DNA of 26,722 nt, taken from the IMG/VR virus record IMGVR_UViG_3300010296_000064, positions 1 through 26,722 of that record; one strand, 5' to 3'. The notes below the pieces were generated by a model. The model worked only from the letters and a program-made list of their open reading frames with translations, did no database searches and was not told the origin of the DNA. This stretch comes from a virus. The translations under genes and the position numbers were made by a program. Of the stretch, positions 8,118 through 15,357 are shown in pieces. Each line of letters opens with the position of its first letter. Position 1 is the stretch's first letter.

Positions 8118-11066
8118 TTAAGAATTGCAAGAGCAATGTGAAGTTGAGTTTCCGCAACAATCTGCTATTTGATCACATGTATAATCAGGATCTGTTAGCG
8201 CTTGTAACTCTATTAATTCTTTTTTAATTAACCATTTTTCATCTTCTTCAGGACAGCAATTAGATATACCATACCTTAATTCAAGTACTTTCTTATATGC
8301 TATATCTGCAAAGTTGCATGTAATTTTATCATACTTATCTGCAGAACATATAGGAGTATTGTATCCTGGTTTTACTTTTCTTTTATTTGGAAAGTGTTGA
8401 ACACAATGAGCATACTTTGTGACTGGTAGATCTGGACAATCAGCAACAAAAGATATAAGACCATTAGGTCCAACAACACTTCCTGATTTACTTTCTACAC
8501 CAGGAATAGTACCATTACTTTGCCAAAGTACAGGATTAGATTCACTTTCCCCTGCTGGACAATTTAATATACCACCTTTTATCCTTCCTAATACATTTGG
8601 ATATGTATCAATACCTACATCAGAACTGCAAACCCATCCTCCTGGAATATCTGATGTTGATGCCCATACTTTATATTCAAAACCATTTATATCAACATCC
8701 CATACTTTTTCATTATTATAAAATTCACCAGTATGTACTGCTAGATATGTAAATGTATTATTGTCAAGATCTGTTACTCTAAAAGTAAAACAATCACAAT
8801 ATTCTGTTTCAGCAACACTTTCAAATACAGTACAATCTCCATAGAAGTTAAAGATAAAGCTGTCTGGCTCATTCCATTCTTGTACACAATATCTAAGTGA
8901 AAAATGTCCTGATTTTACTACTTCTGTTATTTGAGTATTTCCGTTAACATCTATATAATTAAATACTCTATCTTCTGTACTGTTATTAAATACAGTAGAA
9001 CATCTTGGAGGAACCTGATTACACTCGGGACAAGTTGCAAAGTTTTCCTCTACAGTAACTGCTTCTACAAATGATGGAACCTCTGTATAAGATTCTACAA
9101 AGAAGCAGAAGTTACAGTTCTCAATTTTAATATACTGACCTACATATAATATTAGATTTGTATTTGTAATTATAGTAGTACCTGAATCATTACAGTCTGT
9201 GAGTATAAAAAACTCAGATTGACACGTTTCGCAATCATCATAGACTTGATCAATTGTAATTGGAGTATTTATTGGAGGTTGATAATCTATTTCCTGTACT
9301 GTGTAACAGTCGCAGTCATCCTTTATTACTTTATCTACATACTCAGATAAATCTTGTGTAGTATAAGTATTAATCAAAGGATTAGCACAAGATGTAAGTT
9401 TGTAAGCTCTAGTAGGTAAACAAGCTTCACAATCTATATAATCTTGGATTACAGTTACATCTATAGGACAATCACATTCTTCAGTTACAGTTACTGTCCA
9501 ACATCCTTCATATCCAGCTAATACAACTACAGAGTTACCATATGCATATTGTGATAAACTTTGTAAGTTTGAAGTTAGTACAGGATCTTGATCTGGATGT
9601 TGTAATGGTTCACAGTTAGTAAGTAAAAAACATTGTTCTATACATTCACCATCTCTACAATCTTCACCTATTATAAGAGTATAATCTTCTCCTTCTACAC
9701 CTACAATATTTGGGGCAGTTGCTGCACAGAACTTATCTGCACCTGAACTAGTTACTAATACAGTATTTCCTGTTTCACAATCAATATAAGTAAAAGTACC
9801 TGAGTAACCTATTACTTCATAGCATATACAATTACATCCATCACATGGTCCTGTAACTGTAACAGGTTGAGTTTGCAGTCCAGGTAAAGTATTAATAAGT
9901 TGATTTGATACTGCTAACTTGCCGCCAATTGCTGAAGGATCTTTTATTTCATTAACTGCAGAGTACTCTTGTACAAACCAGCATCCTGGTATACTATCTA
10001 GTTCAACATATGTACCTATATATGCAGATAAATCTGTTTCAGTATTTATAGTAATACCTTCACAATTGGTTAAAGAATATATTATAGGATTACACTCTGG
10101 ACAAGGAGGTCTTTCACAATCACCTGCTTTTTCTAATTGTGTAGAATAAGGTGCTAAAGGAAGATTGTTATAATCAGTTTCATCTTGTGGTGCAGGAGCT
10201 GCCTCAGTTCCTAAAGTATGCAGAGTACCCGTATAACACTGACCTACTACAAATCCAATATTTTGAGTCTGTAAAGCTGTCTGAGTAAATAAAAATACAC
10301 CTGTGTAAGCTGCAGGATTTACTATAGGACCTATATTACCTGTGCCAGATCCTTGATATGAACCGTCTAATCCACCATTTAAACCTCCTGTATAACTTTC
10401 TGTTCTAACATATATAGTATCAAATCCTTCACAGCAAGGTTCAAACTTTAAATATGAGATTCCTTCTTCTGGGCAATCAGCACATCTATTATCATCACAA
10501 CCTAATTCTAGATTCATCTGTTGCCAGGAAGCAGTTGAAAAATCTAACTCTATTAAAGTTTGTATAGGGTCATCTTGTAAGTTTCTAGTAAAAGTATAAC
10601 ACTGACCTGGTTCTAGTATTAAATCTGTACCTAGTATTGGAAGTGTTTCAGGACCTCCATATATATATACACCATCTTGGTAATCTAAATCACTTAAAAA
10701 AAGATTTACTTGTTGAGCTGCTGCACCCTGTGTGCCAAACTCAGGACAACAAGGAGATATATAATATAACCAAGGACAAGAACAAGGACCTTCATCATAG
10801 TCTGCACAGTCTTGGCTAGCACCTAATTCAAGAAAAATAAACTCAGATAAGTCTACTGTTGCTTGTCCAATACCAGGAGTCGGTGCTTCTTGGATGATAT
10901 AACATTCGCCTGTATCTAAAACTAATCCGCCAGCTACAATTAACTGTGGTGAATTCCATGTATATAAACCAGGTTGAAAACCAGCTGTATCAACAAGATT
11001 AACATCAATAAAATATTGAGCTCCTCCACAACAGTTGTTTATTATATATCTAGGTATTTGTGACAT
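8118..11066 (-). CDS. Very Cys-rich modular virion protein, 982 aa
   Basis: A 982-residue protein with about 63 Cys (6.4%), mostly as CxC, CxxC and CC pairs. Three N-terminal modules (residues about 6-98, 100-199 and 205-325) share a starting CC pair, an x-G-Q-C-Y- or G-E-C-Y-type core and a closing Cys cluster. Four further modules (residues about 328-413, 479-549, 554-615 and 618-682) share the frame L-T-x-C ... T-x-x-L-S-x-Y-x-G ... C-W/Y/F-x-V ... V-T-V ... C-x-x-C. A different insert (GTFTYIDCETGNTVLVTSSG, residues 423-442) separates the first two. The C-terminal 300 residues have other Cys pairs and end in a short Cys-rich tail (CDQIADCCGNSTSHCSCNS). No signal peptide or membrane segment is seen. 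The location among fibre genes suggests a long, cross-braced appendage or decoration protein. I do not know a described function for it. Confidence 0.85.
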   Translation of the reverse strand: MSQIPRYIINNCCGGAQYFIDVNLVDTAGFQPGLYTWNSPQLIVAGGLVLDTGECYIIQEAPTPGIGQATVDLSEFIFLELGASQDCADYDEGPCSCPWLYYISPCCPEFGTQGAAAQQVNLFLSDLDYQDGVYIYGGPETLPILGTDLILEPGQCYTFTRNLQDDPIQTLIELDFSTASWQQMNLELGCDDNRCADCPEEGISYLKFEPCCEGFDTIYVRTESYTGGLNGGLDGSYQGSGTGNIGPIVNPAAYTGVFLFTQTALQTQNIGFVVGQCYTGTLHTLGTEAAPAPQDETDYNNLPLAPYSTQLEKAGDCERPPCPECNPIIYSLTNCEGITINTETDLSAYIGTYVELDSIPGCWFVQEYSAVNEIKDPSAIGGKLAVSNQLINTLPGLQTQPVTVTGPCDGCNCICYEVIGYSGTFTYIDCETGNTVLVTSSGADKFCAATAPNIVGVEGEDYTLIIGEDCRDGECIEQCFLLTNCEPLQHPDQDPVLTSNLQSLSQYAYGNSVVVLAGYEGCWTVTVTEECDCPIDVTVIQDYIDCEACLPTRAYKLTSCANPLINTYTTQDLSEYVDKVIKDDCDCYTVQEIDYQPPINTPITIDQVYDDCETCQSEFFILTDCNDSGTTIITNTNLILYVGQYIKIENCNFCFFVESYTEVPSFVEAVTVEENFATCPECNQVPPRCSTVFNNSTEDRVFNYIDVNGNTQITEVVKSGHFSLRYCVQEWNEPDSFIFNFYGDCTVFESVAETEYCDCFTFRVTDLDNNTFTYLAVHTGEFYNNEKVWDVDINGFEYKVWASTSDIPGGWVCSSDVGIDTYPNVLGRIKGGILNCPAGESESNPVLWQSNGTIPGVESKSGSVVGPNGLISFVADCPDLPVTKYAHCVQHFPNKRKVKPGYNTPICSADKYDKITCNFADIAYKKVLELRYGISNCCPEEDEKWLIKKELIELQALTDPDYTCDQIADCCGNSTSHCSCNS
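9021..10085 (-). repeat. Four tandem Cys-framed protein modules (type B)
   Basis: The encoded modules begin IIYSLTNC, CFLLTNC, AYKLTSC and FFILTDC. They continue with DLSAYIG, LSQYAYG, DLSEYV and LILYVG, then GCWFVQE, GCWTVTV, DCYTVQE and FCFFVES. They close with CDGC, CEAC, CETC and CPEC. Each unit is about 62-86 residues. The repeat is clear at protein level but not at DNA level, so it is an old duplication. Confidence 0.75.
10092..11051 (-). repeat. Three degenerate Cys-framed protein modules (type A)
   Basis: The units are about residues 6-98, 100-199 and 205-325 of the 982-aa protein. They share a leading CC pair (NNCCGG, SPCCPEF, EPCCEGF) and a core TGECYIIQ, PGQCYTFT or VGQCYTGT. They end with a Cys cluster (CSC, CADC, CPEC). 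Divergence is high, and the third unit carries a Gly-rich insertion. The assignment was made by eye. Confidence 0.6.
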
Positions 11067-11067
11067 T

Positions 11068-11214
11068 TTACTTTACAAATTTATTCAAGCTCTTATTTTT
11101 AATAGAAGCTTCATACGATGCTTTGCAAGATTTACAAACTGAAGTACCATCAGAAGCTTTTGCTCTCTGACAGCCACATCCTAGTCTTTTCTTGCAGTTA
11201 TTACATGTCGCCAT
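11068..11214 (-). CDS. Small paired-Cys (zinc-ribbon-like) protein, 48 aa
   Basis: This 48-residue frame starts MATCNNCKKRLGCGCQ and contains C4-x2-C7, C13-x-C15 and C27-x2-C30, an arrangement compatible with one or two zinc sites. The tail is basic (SIKNKSLNKFVK). It fits exactly between the 180-aa gene and the 982-aa gene: 19 nt after the former, and its stop lies 1 nt before the latter's start. The first seven residues resemble the N terminus of the 553-aa fibre (MACSNCN), hinting at a common small Cys domain. It could be a minor virion protein or a factor used in folding or attaching the Cys-rich appendages; neither is proven. Confidence 0.75.
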   Translation of the reverse strand: MATCNNCKKRLGCGCQRAKASDGTSVCKSCKASYEASIKNKSLNKFVK

Positions 11215-11233
11215 AGTTGTTGGTTTTAAATGG

Positions 11234-11776
11234 TTAACAATTTCTACAATCTAATTTATTTAGAAGTTTTAAAGCATAGTTATACAAAGTCATTCCCTCT
11301 TGTTGTTCATGACATGTTTCTACTTTAGCTTTGGCTGCTTCTAAATACATTTTAATAAGCCTAAGTTGATTAAGCTTGTCTTTTACTTTTTTTGGAGGAT
11401 CACAGTCTGCTACATCTACATCACATAAAATCTTTTGATATAGGTTTAGTGCTTGTGTTATTCTCAAGTGATTATATTCTACATAGACCACATGACTTGG
11501 ATCTACTACATATTTAACTACATAAATTCCATCAGGTAAATTCACATAAGATTGACCACAGTTCTCTGTCTGCAGACCTAGATCACATCCTGTTAATGTA
11601 GGAGATGATTCAGGTTGAAAGTGAACTTCTGTAGCATATGTATATCCTGGTACTGTGATCTGCAACTTTGGTTCAAAGACAGCAACTTGTGCAGAGTAGA
11701 CACTTGTGTCAAATATTTTCATAACACAAGGATTACCTACAGTTGGTATCTCTAAACTTAATACATGATTTGCCAT
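11234..11776 (-). CDS. Conserved two-part structural-block protein, 180 aa
   Basis: A 180-residue protein with a beta-rich N-terminal half (SLEIPTVGNPCVMKIFDTSV; KLQITVPGYTYATEVHF; LPDGIYVVKYVVDP) and a helical C-terminal half (residues 125-175, KVKDKLNQLRLIKMYLEAAK), ending CRNC. I recall similar proteins in Bacteroidota phages without an assigned role. It is the first gene after the terminator that follows the 491-aa gene, and it leads the appendage group. The layout (beta domain plus helical bundle with Cys at the end) would suit an adaptor joining fibres to the capsid or tail, but that is inference. Confidence 0.82.
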   Translation of the reverse strand: MANHVLSLEIPTVGNPCVMKIFDTSVYSAQVAVFEPKLQITVPGYTYATEVHFQPESSPTLTGCDLGLQTENCGQSYVNLPDGIYVVKYVVDPSHVVYVEYNHLRITQALNLYQKILCDVDVADCDPPKKVKDKLNQLRLIKMYLEAAKAKVETCHEQQEGMTLYNYALKLLNKLDCRNC

Positions 11777-11782
11777 ATTCAG

Positions 11783-11824
11783 AAAATAAAAAAGGGAGAG
11801 GAGAAACTAAAATCTCACTCTCCC
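11783..11824 (-). terminator. Intrinsic terminator after the 491-aa gene
   Basis: On the minus strand GGGAGAG (11824-11818) pairs with CTCTCCC (11800-11794). After a bulged T, GAGA pairs with TCTC, leaving an 8-nt loop; six T residues follow (11793-11788). The 3' arm with its T tract (positions 11802-11784) is identical over 19 nt to that of the terminator after the MCP. Confidence 0.88.
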
Positions 11825-11847
11825 TGTATGAGTAATTAATTATCTAA

Positions 11848-13323
11848 TTAAGGTATAATTGTTATAACCTCATCTACTGAAACTGGTACTGTGATAGGAT
11901 CACATGGTTCAGGATTATTGATTAAAATAGCATCACAAAGCTCACCACAAGTTGTTCCATCAAAGTATGTACCTAATTGCTTTACAAATGCAGCTCTAGC
12001 ATCTGCACCTAGGCTAGCACCATCTGCATCTGCCAAAGTAAGAATCTCAACTACATACTGATCATTATCAAATGTTCCTGTAGGATTGTTATATCTTGGA
12101 ACTGAGTGTTGAATCATAAGTCTATCATATAAAGCTCTTCTATCAATTCCTCCTGGGTTAACAGATCCACCAGCTGCAGCTGCAGTAGTTAACATGTCAT
12201 CACCTTGAGTAATCTCACGGATTCTTAAATCAGTAGCAAAATGATTTTGTCTGTAAGACTCTGATAAGATAAAATCTCTAAGAGCAGTCTCACCAAGACC
12301 ATTTGCTTGTCTACCTTGACACTCTGCTTCAATACAGATTCCTGTAAATTCACAAGGAGCACCATTTAAATCTACTTCAGAAGCAAAGATTCTAACAGGC
12401 TCTAGTCCATACCAATCAGAAGTTTGGAAAGTACAATCTCCAAATCTTGTATCTTCATATGCACCTACTAAAGAAAGACCAGCACAATCACCAGCAGTAT
12501 ATCCTGGAGATTGATAAGCATCCCATTCAATAATTACATCAGCACCTGTTTGAGCTAAAAGAGCTGGGTCAGTAGGATTAAGACCGCTAAGTGCTAACCA
12601 TCCTGGAGGGTACATTAAAGTAATAGTTCCACCAACGTTTGCATAAACTACAGGTACTAAAAGTGGATCAGGATTAACTCTTGCAGCAGCAGAAGCAGGT
12701 CCTTGATTAGAGAAGTTAGGTCCGTTACCAGTAACAACTACACTTTCCCAAATTCCTTCTGCCCACTGAATCATAATTAATGCAGGGTCAACTGGAACTG
12801 GAGCAATAAGTGGATCATCTGGTTGATCAGGACAACAACCACCGTATGCAGTAACTTCTACATATCCTTGGTGATTTAACATTCTTAATGCTGGAGAACC
12901 TTTTACATCTACTCGTAAGTGATAGTTTTCTCCACAAAGGAATTCTGGACAACATCCAGCATTACCTTCAGTAAAAGAAGTTGTACCAACGTGAAGTACA
13001 AAAGGTTGAGCTTCATTAGCTAAACCGTCCCAAATTTTAGTAGTGTATCTAGGATTAATTCCTTTTGATTTAATTGATTCTTGATATCCGCCATGGAAAG
13101 GTCCAATTCTATCATTTGCATAAGGAGAACCTGATACAACCATAAAAGGACAAGGAGGGCACGTATCATCAACTGGTCCAAGAAGAGCAAATGTTCTTGC
13201 GTCAAACATTCCTACTTGGCCAGGCCCTAAGTCAGCAGTAGTTGCTACACCGCTACCGTCTCCAGCAGTGACAAACTCTTGCATAACCAAGGTCTTTCTA
13301 AAAGCGTGGTTAAAATAAGCCAT
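11848..13323 (-). CDS. Probable major virion protein, Cys-rich, 491 aa
   Basis: A 491-residue protein starting MAYFNHAFRKTLV, with about 16 Cys, several as pairs (CPPC near 54-57, CC near 123, CC near 163). A central block around residues 119-160 is beta-rich (FLCGENYHLRVDVKG). The middle third is rich in Gly, Pro and Asp. Residues 280-370 contain GDCTF and FTGICIEAECQG followed by a helix with SESYRQNHFATDLRIREIT. I recall homologues in uncultured aquatic phages but no described role. Expression signals imply abundance: the leader is the same 20-nt A-rich sequence used by the MCP gene, and a strong terminator sharing a 19-nt arm with the MCP terminator follows. Candidates are a head fibre or decoration protein, or a major tail protein. 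The spacing to the upstream 232-aa gene (82 nt) holds a GTATATTAT element. Confidence 0.85.
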   Translation of the reverse strand: MAYFNHAFRKTLVMQEFVTAGDGSGVATTADLGPGQVGMFDARTFALLGPVDDTCPPCPFMVVSGSPYANDRIGPFHGGYQESIKSKGINPRYTTKIWDGLANEAQPFVLHVGTTSFTEGNAGCCPEFLCGENYHLRVDVKGSPALRMLNHQGYVEVTAYGGCCPDQPDDPLIAPVPVDPALIMIQWAEGIWESVVVTGNGPNFSNQGPASAAARVNPDPLLVPVVYANVGGTITLMYPPGWLALSGLNPTDPALLAQTGADVIIEWDAYQSPGYTAGDCAGLSLVGAYEDTRFGDCTFQTSDWYGLEPVRIFASEVDLNGAPCEFTGICIEAECQGRQANGLGETALRDFILSESYRQNHFATDLRIREITQGDDMLTTAAAAGGSVNPGGIDRRALYDRLMIQHSVPRYNNPTGTFDNDQYVVEILTLADADGASLGADARAAFVKQLGTYFDGTTCGELCDAILINNPEPCDPITVPVSVDEVITIIP

Positions 13324-13344
13324 TTTTGTTTTTGTTTTTGTTTA
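13324..13344 (-). promoter_or_regulatory. A-rich leader (CAAAAA repeats) of the 491-aa gene
   Basis: The minus strand carries TAAACAAAAACAAAAACAAA directly before the ATG. The same 20 nt stands before the MCP start. Bacteroidota do not rely on Shine-Dalgarno pairing and respond to A-rich leaders, so this is probably a translation-enhancing leader. Confidence 0.6.
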
Positions 13345-13355
13345 TAAATAAATAA

Positions 13356-13365
13356 ATAATATACT
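13356..13365 (-). promoter_or_regulatory. Candidate promoter element (GTATATTAT) before the 491-aa gene
   Basis: The minus strand reads AGTATATTAT 33-42 nt upstream of the ATG, followed by TTATTTATTTATAAAC and the CAAAAA leader. A second similar sequence, CTATATTAT, lies just upstream of it. The transcript leader would be about 25-30 nt, a plausible length. Confidence 0.45.
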
Positions 13366-13405
13366 ATAATATAGTAAAAAGTTTTTAATTAATCAAACTA
13401 TAGAA

Positions 13406-14104
13406 TTAATTATTTCTTTCAGCAGTTTGAGTACCTCTTGGGTATTGTACTGGAGATTCTATATCTCCTGCTAGTACACTAACTGTTTCGTCAATGATTA
13501 GTTCTATAATGTCATCTTTAAATTCTGATTCCACATTAACTAATGTTTCTTCATTAGTATATGGATCTACACATCCTTGTAACTGAATGCGTCTTGGTTG
13601 TCTGTAATAAATCAAGCTTGCTTCTGATATATCAAACTCATCATTAGTATAAATATGCACTTGGTTATTAATTAGGGTAGCAAATGTTTCTGCCCACTCA
13701 AAGCTAGGCTTCTTTGCTTTATCTCTAAGTAATTGATTTAAGTTACCTTCTTCTGCTAGATAAACTGTCATTCTTCTATCATCACAGCAATCCTTGCATG
13801 CTAATACATCTACTCTTTTCCACTGTAAATAGTCAGTGGGAACATTACCAAAGAAGTAATCTTTCTTATCAGTAACTGTTAATCCATCTGTAGTAAGTAA
13901 AACTTGTAAGTCATCTTTTCTTCTAGTAGACTGCTCATCACCTTCTTTAACAATATTAAGTCCGTGCAGCTGTCTTCTACACCATTCAACTTGCGCTTTG
14001 TTAAATGCTTCAACAATTTGCCAGCATTCTAAGTTATCATAATCTTGGCTGTCAAGTTTATTGATCCGCTGTTTTACTTTTATGACTATTGTACTGTTTA
14101 ACAT
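13406..14104 (-). CDS. Head-tail connector/ring-like protein (crAss-like), 232 aa
   Basis: A 232-residue protein with a helical N terminus (IKVKQRINKLDSQDYDNLEC, residues 8-27, then WQIVEAFNKAQVEW). A beta-rich core follows (KKDYFFGNVPTDYLQWKRVD; NQVHIYTNDEFDISEASLIY), with Cys residues at CKDCCDD near residue 115. The C-terminal helix is FKDDIIELIIDETVSVLAG. The helix-beta-helix plan matches the 221-aa protein at the other end of the block and is common in connector/ring proteins beneath the portal. I recall the family as conserved in crAss-like structural blocks. Its start is coupled by TAATG to the last of the small basic genes, so the basic cassette and this virion component are translated from the same message. 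Confidence 0.85.
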   Translation of the reverse strand: MLNSTIVIKVKQRINKLDSQDYDNLECWQIVEAFNKAQVEWCRRQLHGLNIVKEGDEQSTRRKDDLQVLLTTDGLTVTDKKDYFFGNVPTDYLQWKRVDVLACKDCCDDRRMTVYLAEEGNLNQLLRDKAKKPSFEWAETFATLINNQVHIYTNDEFDISEASLIYYRQPRRIQLQGCVDPYTNEETLVNVESEFKDDIIELIIDETVSVLAGDIESPVQYPRGTQTAERNN

Positions 14105-14448
14105 TATGTTCTTTTATAAGTACCTTTTTTCTTTTCTTTTTTATAAATATCCTTTACATAACTTTTCATATGCTTAGGTAATTCTAACTCACCAGCTGAA
14201 CTAAAGACACTACCTTTTTTAGTAGCTTTCATTCTGCTTTTTATAGCACTCTTAGCATACCTTGGGTTTTTATATGCACCCTTTGTAGTAAGCTTTAAGT
14301 TTTCTGCTATATCATAACCTAAAGGTTTTTCAATCTTAACATCTTCAAAAGGACCTCCCTCATTATACTTAGGATAAGACTTAACTACTTTACCCATTCT
14401 AGCTTCATTATTTTTTCTAAATGTGGTCAATGGACTTACTTTTTTCAT
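14104..14448 (-). CDS. Small basic protein with Lys-rich C terminus, 114 aa
   Basis: A 114-residue Lys-rich protein (MKKVSPLTTFRKNNEARMGK) with a mixed middle (NEGGPFEDVKIEKPLGYDIA) and a basic helical C-terminal half (AKSAIKSRMKATKKGSVF; DIYKKEKKKGTYKRT). It is the last and largest gene of the basic cassette, overlapping the previous gene by 4 nt (ATGA) and the 232-aa gene by 1 nt (TAATG). I do not recognise a family. The acidic patch in residues 34-50 sets it apart from its neighbours. A role as virion cargo or in DNA condensation is inferred only from charge and position. Confidence 0.78.
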   Translation of the reverse strand: MKKVSPLTTFRKNNEARMGKVVKSYPKYNEGGPFEDVKIEKPLGYDIAENLKLTTKGAYKNPRYAKSAIKSRMKATKKGSVFSSAGELELPKHMKSYVKDIYKKEKKKGTYKRT

Positions 14449-14657
14449 TTCTTTTTCTTTTTTCTAAGTTTACCAAGAGTGATTGCAAACCTTGCACGTT
14501 GTGCAGTTTTACCTTTACCCTTAGCTTTTTTTTGCAACCAAGACTTCTTTATCTTTTTATTCTTAGCATCATAACCACCTTCTCTCTTAGCAGTAGCTGT
14601 AAGAGATCCTGGTTTCTTAATAGCTTTCTTGATATTTAGTTTTTTCTTAGTTGCCAT
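14445..14657 (-). CDS. Lys-rich protein of a small phage family (PGSLTATAKREGG type), 70 aa
   Basis: A 70-residue protein with 28 Lys/Arg (40%) and only two acidic residues. The pattern KKPGSLTATAKREGG followed by KTAQRARFAITLGKLRK matches, from memory, a recurring small protein of aquatic phages in which 'PGALT-x-A-K' is followed by 'G-x-x-x-x-R-A-R-F/L-A-x-x-L'. It ends in five Lys. The gene follows a 15-nt gap holding a GTATATTAT element and overlaps the next gene by 4 nt. Nucleic-acid binding is likely from composition, but no function is established that I know of. Confidence 0.8.
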   Translation of the reverse strand: MATKKKLNIKKAIKKPGSLTATAKREGGYDAKNKKIKKSWLQKKAKGKGKTAQRARFAITLGKLRKKKKK

Positions 14658-14660
14658 ACT

Positions 14661-14669
14661 ATAATATAC
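14661..14669 (-). promoter_or_regulatory. GTATATTAT element within the basic-protein cassette
   Basis: The minus strand reads TTTGTATATTATAGTATG, with the core only 3 nt before the ATG at 14657. If this is a promoter, the transcript would be leaderless or nearly so, or it would serve the next gene (14448). This is the weakest of the five copies as a promoter for the adjacent start. Confidence 0.35.
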
Positions 14670-14672
14670 AAA

Positions 14673-14951
14673 TTAGTTTCTACATTTCCATCTTCTCCTA
14701 GCTTTTCTCAAACGGCTATTTGGATCTTTAGCAGCTTTTGGAAACTTTTTCATTTGACCTTTAGATCTAGCACAGTAGCTTTTCTTTCTTGCACCACCAC
14801 CTGGCTGAGGAGCTTTAAGTTTAGAGCCAGTCTTTCTGTTAATCATCTTACGACCTTTAGCAGTAAGACCACCTTTCTTAGACTTGCAGCCATTCTTAAT
14901 GCTGCAACCTTTCATTGCTCCTTTCTTCTTGCTACTCTTTTTAGTTGCCAT
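14673..14951 (-). CDS. DUF6321-like small basic protein, 92 aa
   Basis: A 92-residue protein with 34 Lys/Arg (37%), one acidic residue and four or so Cys. The core GGLTAKGRKMINRKTGSKLK, followed by GGARKKSYCARSKGQMKK, then AAKDPNSRLRKARRRWKC, fits the DUF6321 signature as I remember it (GGLT-x-K-G ... K-S-F/Y-C-A-R ... A-K-D-P-x-S-R-I/L-x-K-A-x-R-x-W-x-C). That family occurs in cyanophages and giant viruses and has no known function. The gene sits in the middle of the cassette with TAATG coupling to the 47-aa gene before it. Its occurrence beside capsid genes supports a virion or DNA-associated role. The family call is from memory, without a profile search. Confidence 0.82.
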   Translation of the reverse strand: MATKKSSKKKGAMKGCSIKNGCKSKKGGLTAKGRKMINRKTGSKLKAPQPGGGARKKSYCARSKGQMKKFPKAAKDPNSRLRKARRRWKCRN

Positions 14952-15094
14952 TATTTCTTTTTCTTTTTAGGTTTAGTATGAGTATAACCAAGTTTTTTTA
15001 AACGTAAATGATCAGCCATTTTTTTAGCCATAGTACCTTTACCTGTTTTAGGATTGTACATCATATGAGCTTTAAACTTTTTAGTAGTTGCCAT
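14951..15094 (-). CDS. Very small Lys-rich protein (MMYNPKTGKG type), 47 aa
   Basis: A 47-residue frame occupies the whole interval between two cassette genes, with 1-nt TAATG overlaps at both ends, which is strong evidence that it is real. It has 16 Lys/Arg. The sequence HMMYNPKTGKG, then ADHLRLKKLGYTHTKP, followed by five Lys, resembles short proteins I recall from aquatic phages ('MMY-x-P-K-T-G-K-G ... H-L-R-x-K-K-x-G-Y-T-H'). No function is known to me. The poly-Lys end is encoded by A-rich codons that also form the leader of the next gene. Confidence 0.78.
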   Translation of the reverse strand: MATTKKFKAHMMYNPKTGKGTMAKKMADHLRLKKLGYTHTKPKKKKK

Positions 15095-15357
15095 TACTTC
15101 TTCTTTTTTCTTTTTCTAATAGAACTAGTTCTTCTACCCATTCCTACTCTTTTCTTTTCAGCAACAGCTTTAGCTTTCTGAGACTTAGATAATGACCCCC
15201 ATGTTCTAGGTGTCTTCTTAGAAACCTTTTTAGTAGGTCTGCACTTTTTGGTTTTCTTATTCTTAGAAGAGCCACAAGGATTTCCTTTCTCATCCTTCCA
15301 CTTTTCTTTAAACCACCTTTTAAGTGCAAGACCCTTAGCTGTTTTTCTTACTGCCAT
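15094..15357 (-). CDS. DUF5872-like small basic protein, 87 aa
   Basis: An 87-residue protein with 35 Lys/Arg (40%). The order LKRWFKEKWKDEKGNPCG, then a Lys-rich stretch, CRPTKKVSKKTPRTWGSLSK, and a basic end GRRTSSIRKRKKKK, fits the DUF5872 pattern as I remember it ('K-R-W-F-K-E-K-W-V-D ... P-C-G-R ... C-R-P-S-x-R-V-S-x-x-T-P-K-T'). That family is found in phages, giant viruses and some cells, with no assigned function. The two Cys (CG and CRP) may bind metal. Both ends join neighbours by TAATG. The assignment is from memory. Confidence 0.82.
   Translation of the reverse strand: MAVRKTAKGLALKRWFKEKWKDEKGNPCGSSKNKKTKKCRPTKKVSKKTPRTWGSLSKSQKAKAVAEKKRVGMGRRTSSIRKRKKKK

Noticed and set aside
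9021-10085. Regular repeats considered as a CRISPR array or DNA tandem repeat
   Set aside because: The repetition is at protein level only (Cys-framed modules); the DNA copies are not similar enough and lie inside a continuous reading frame.
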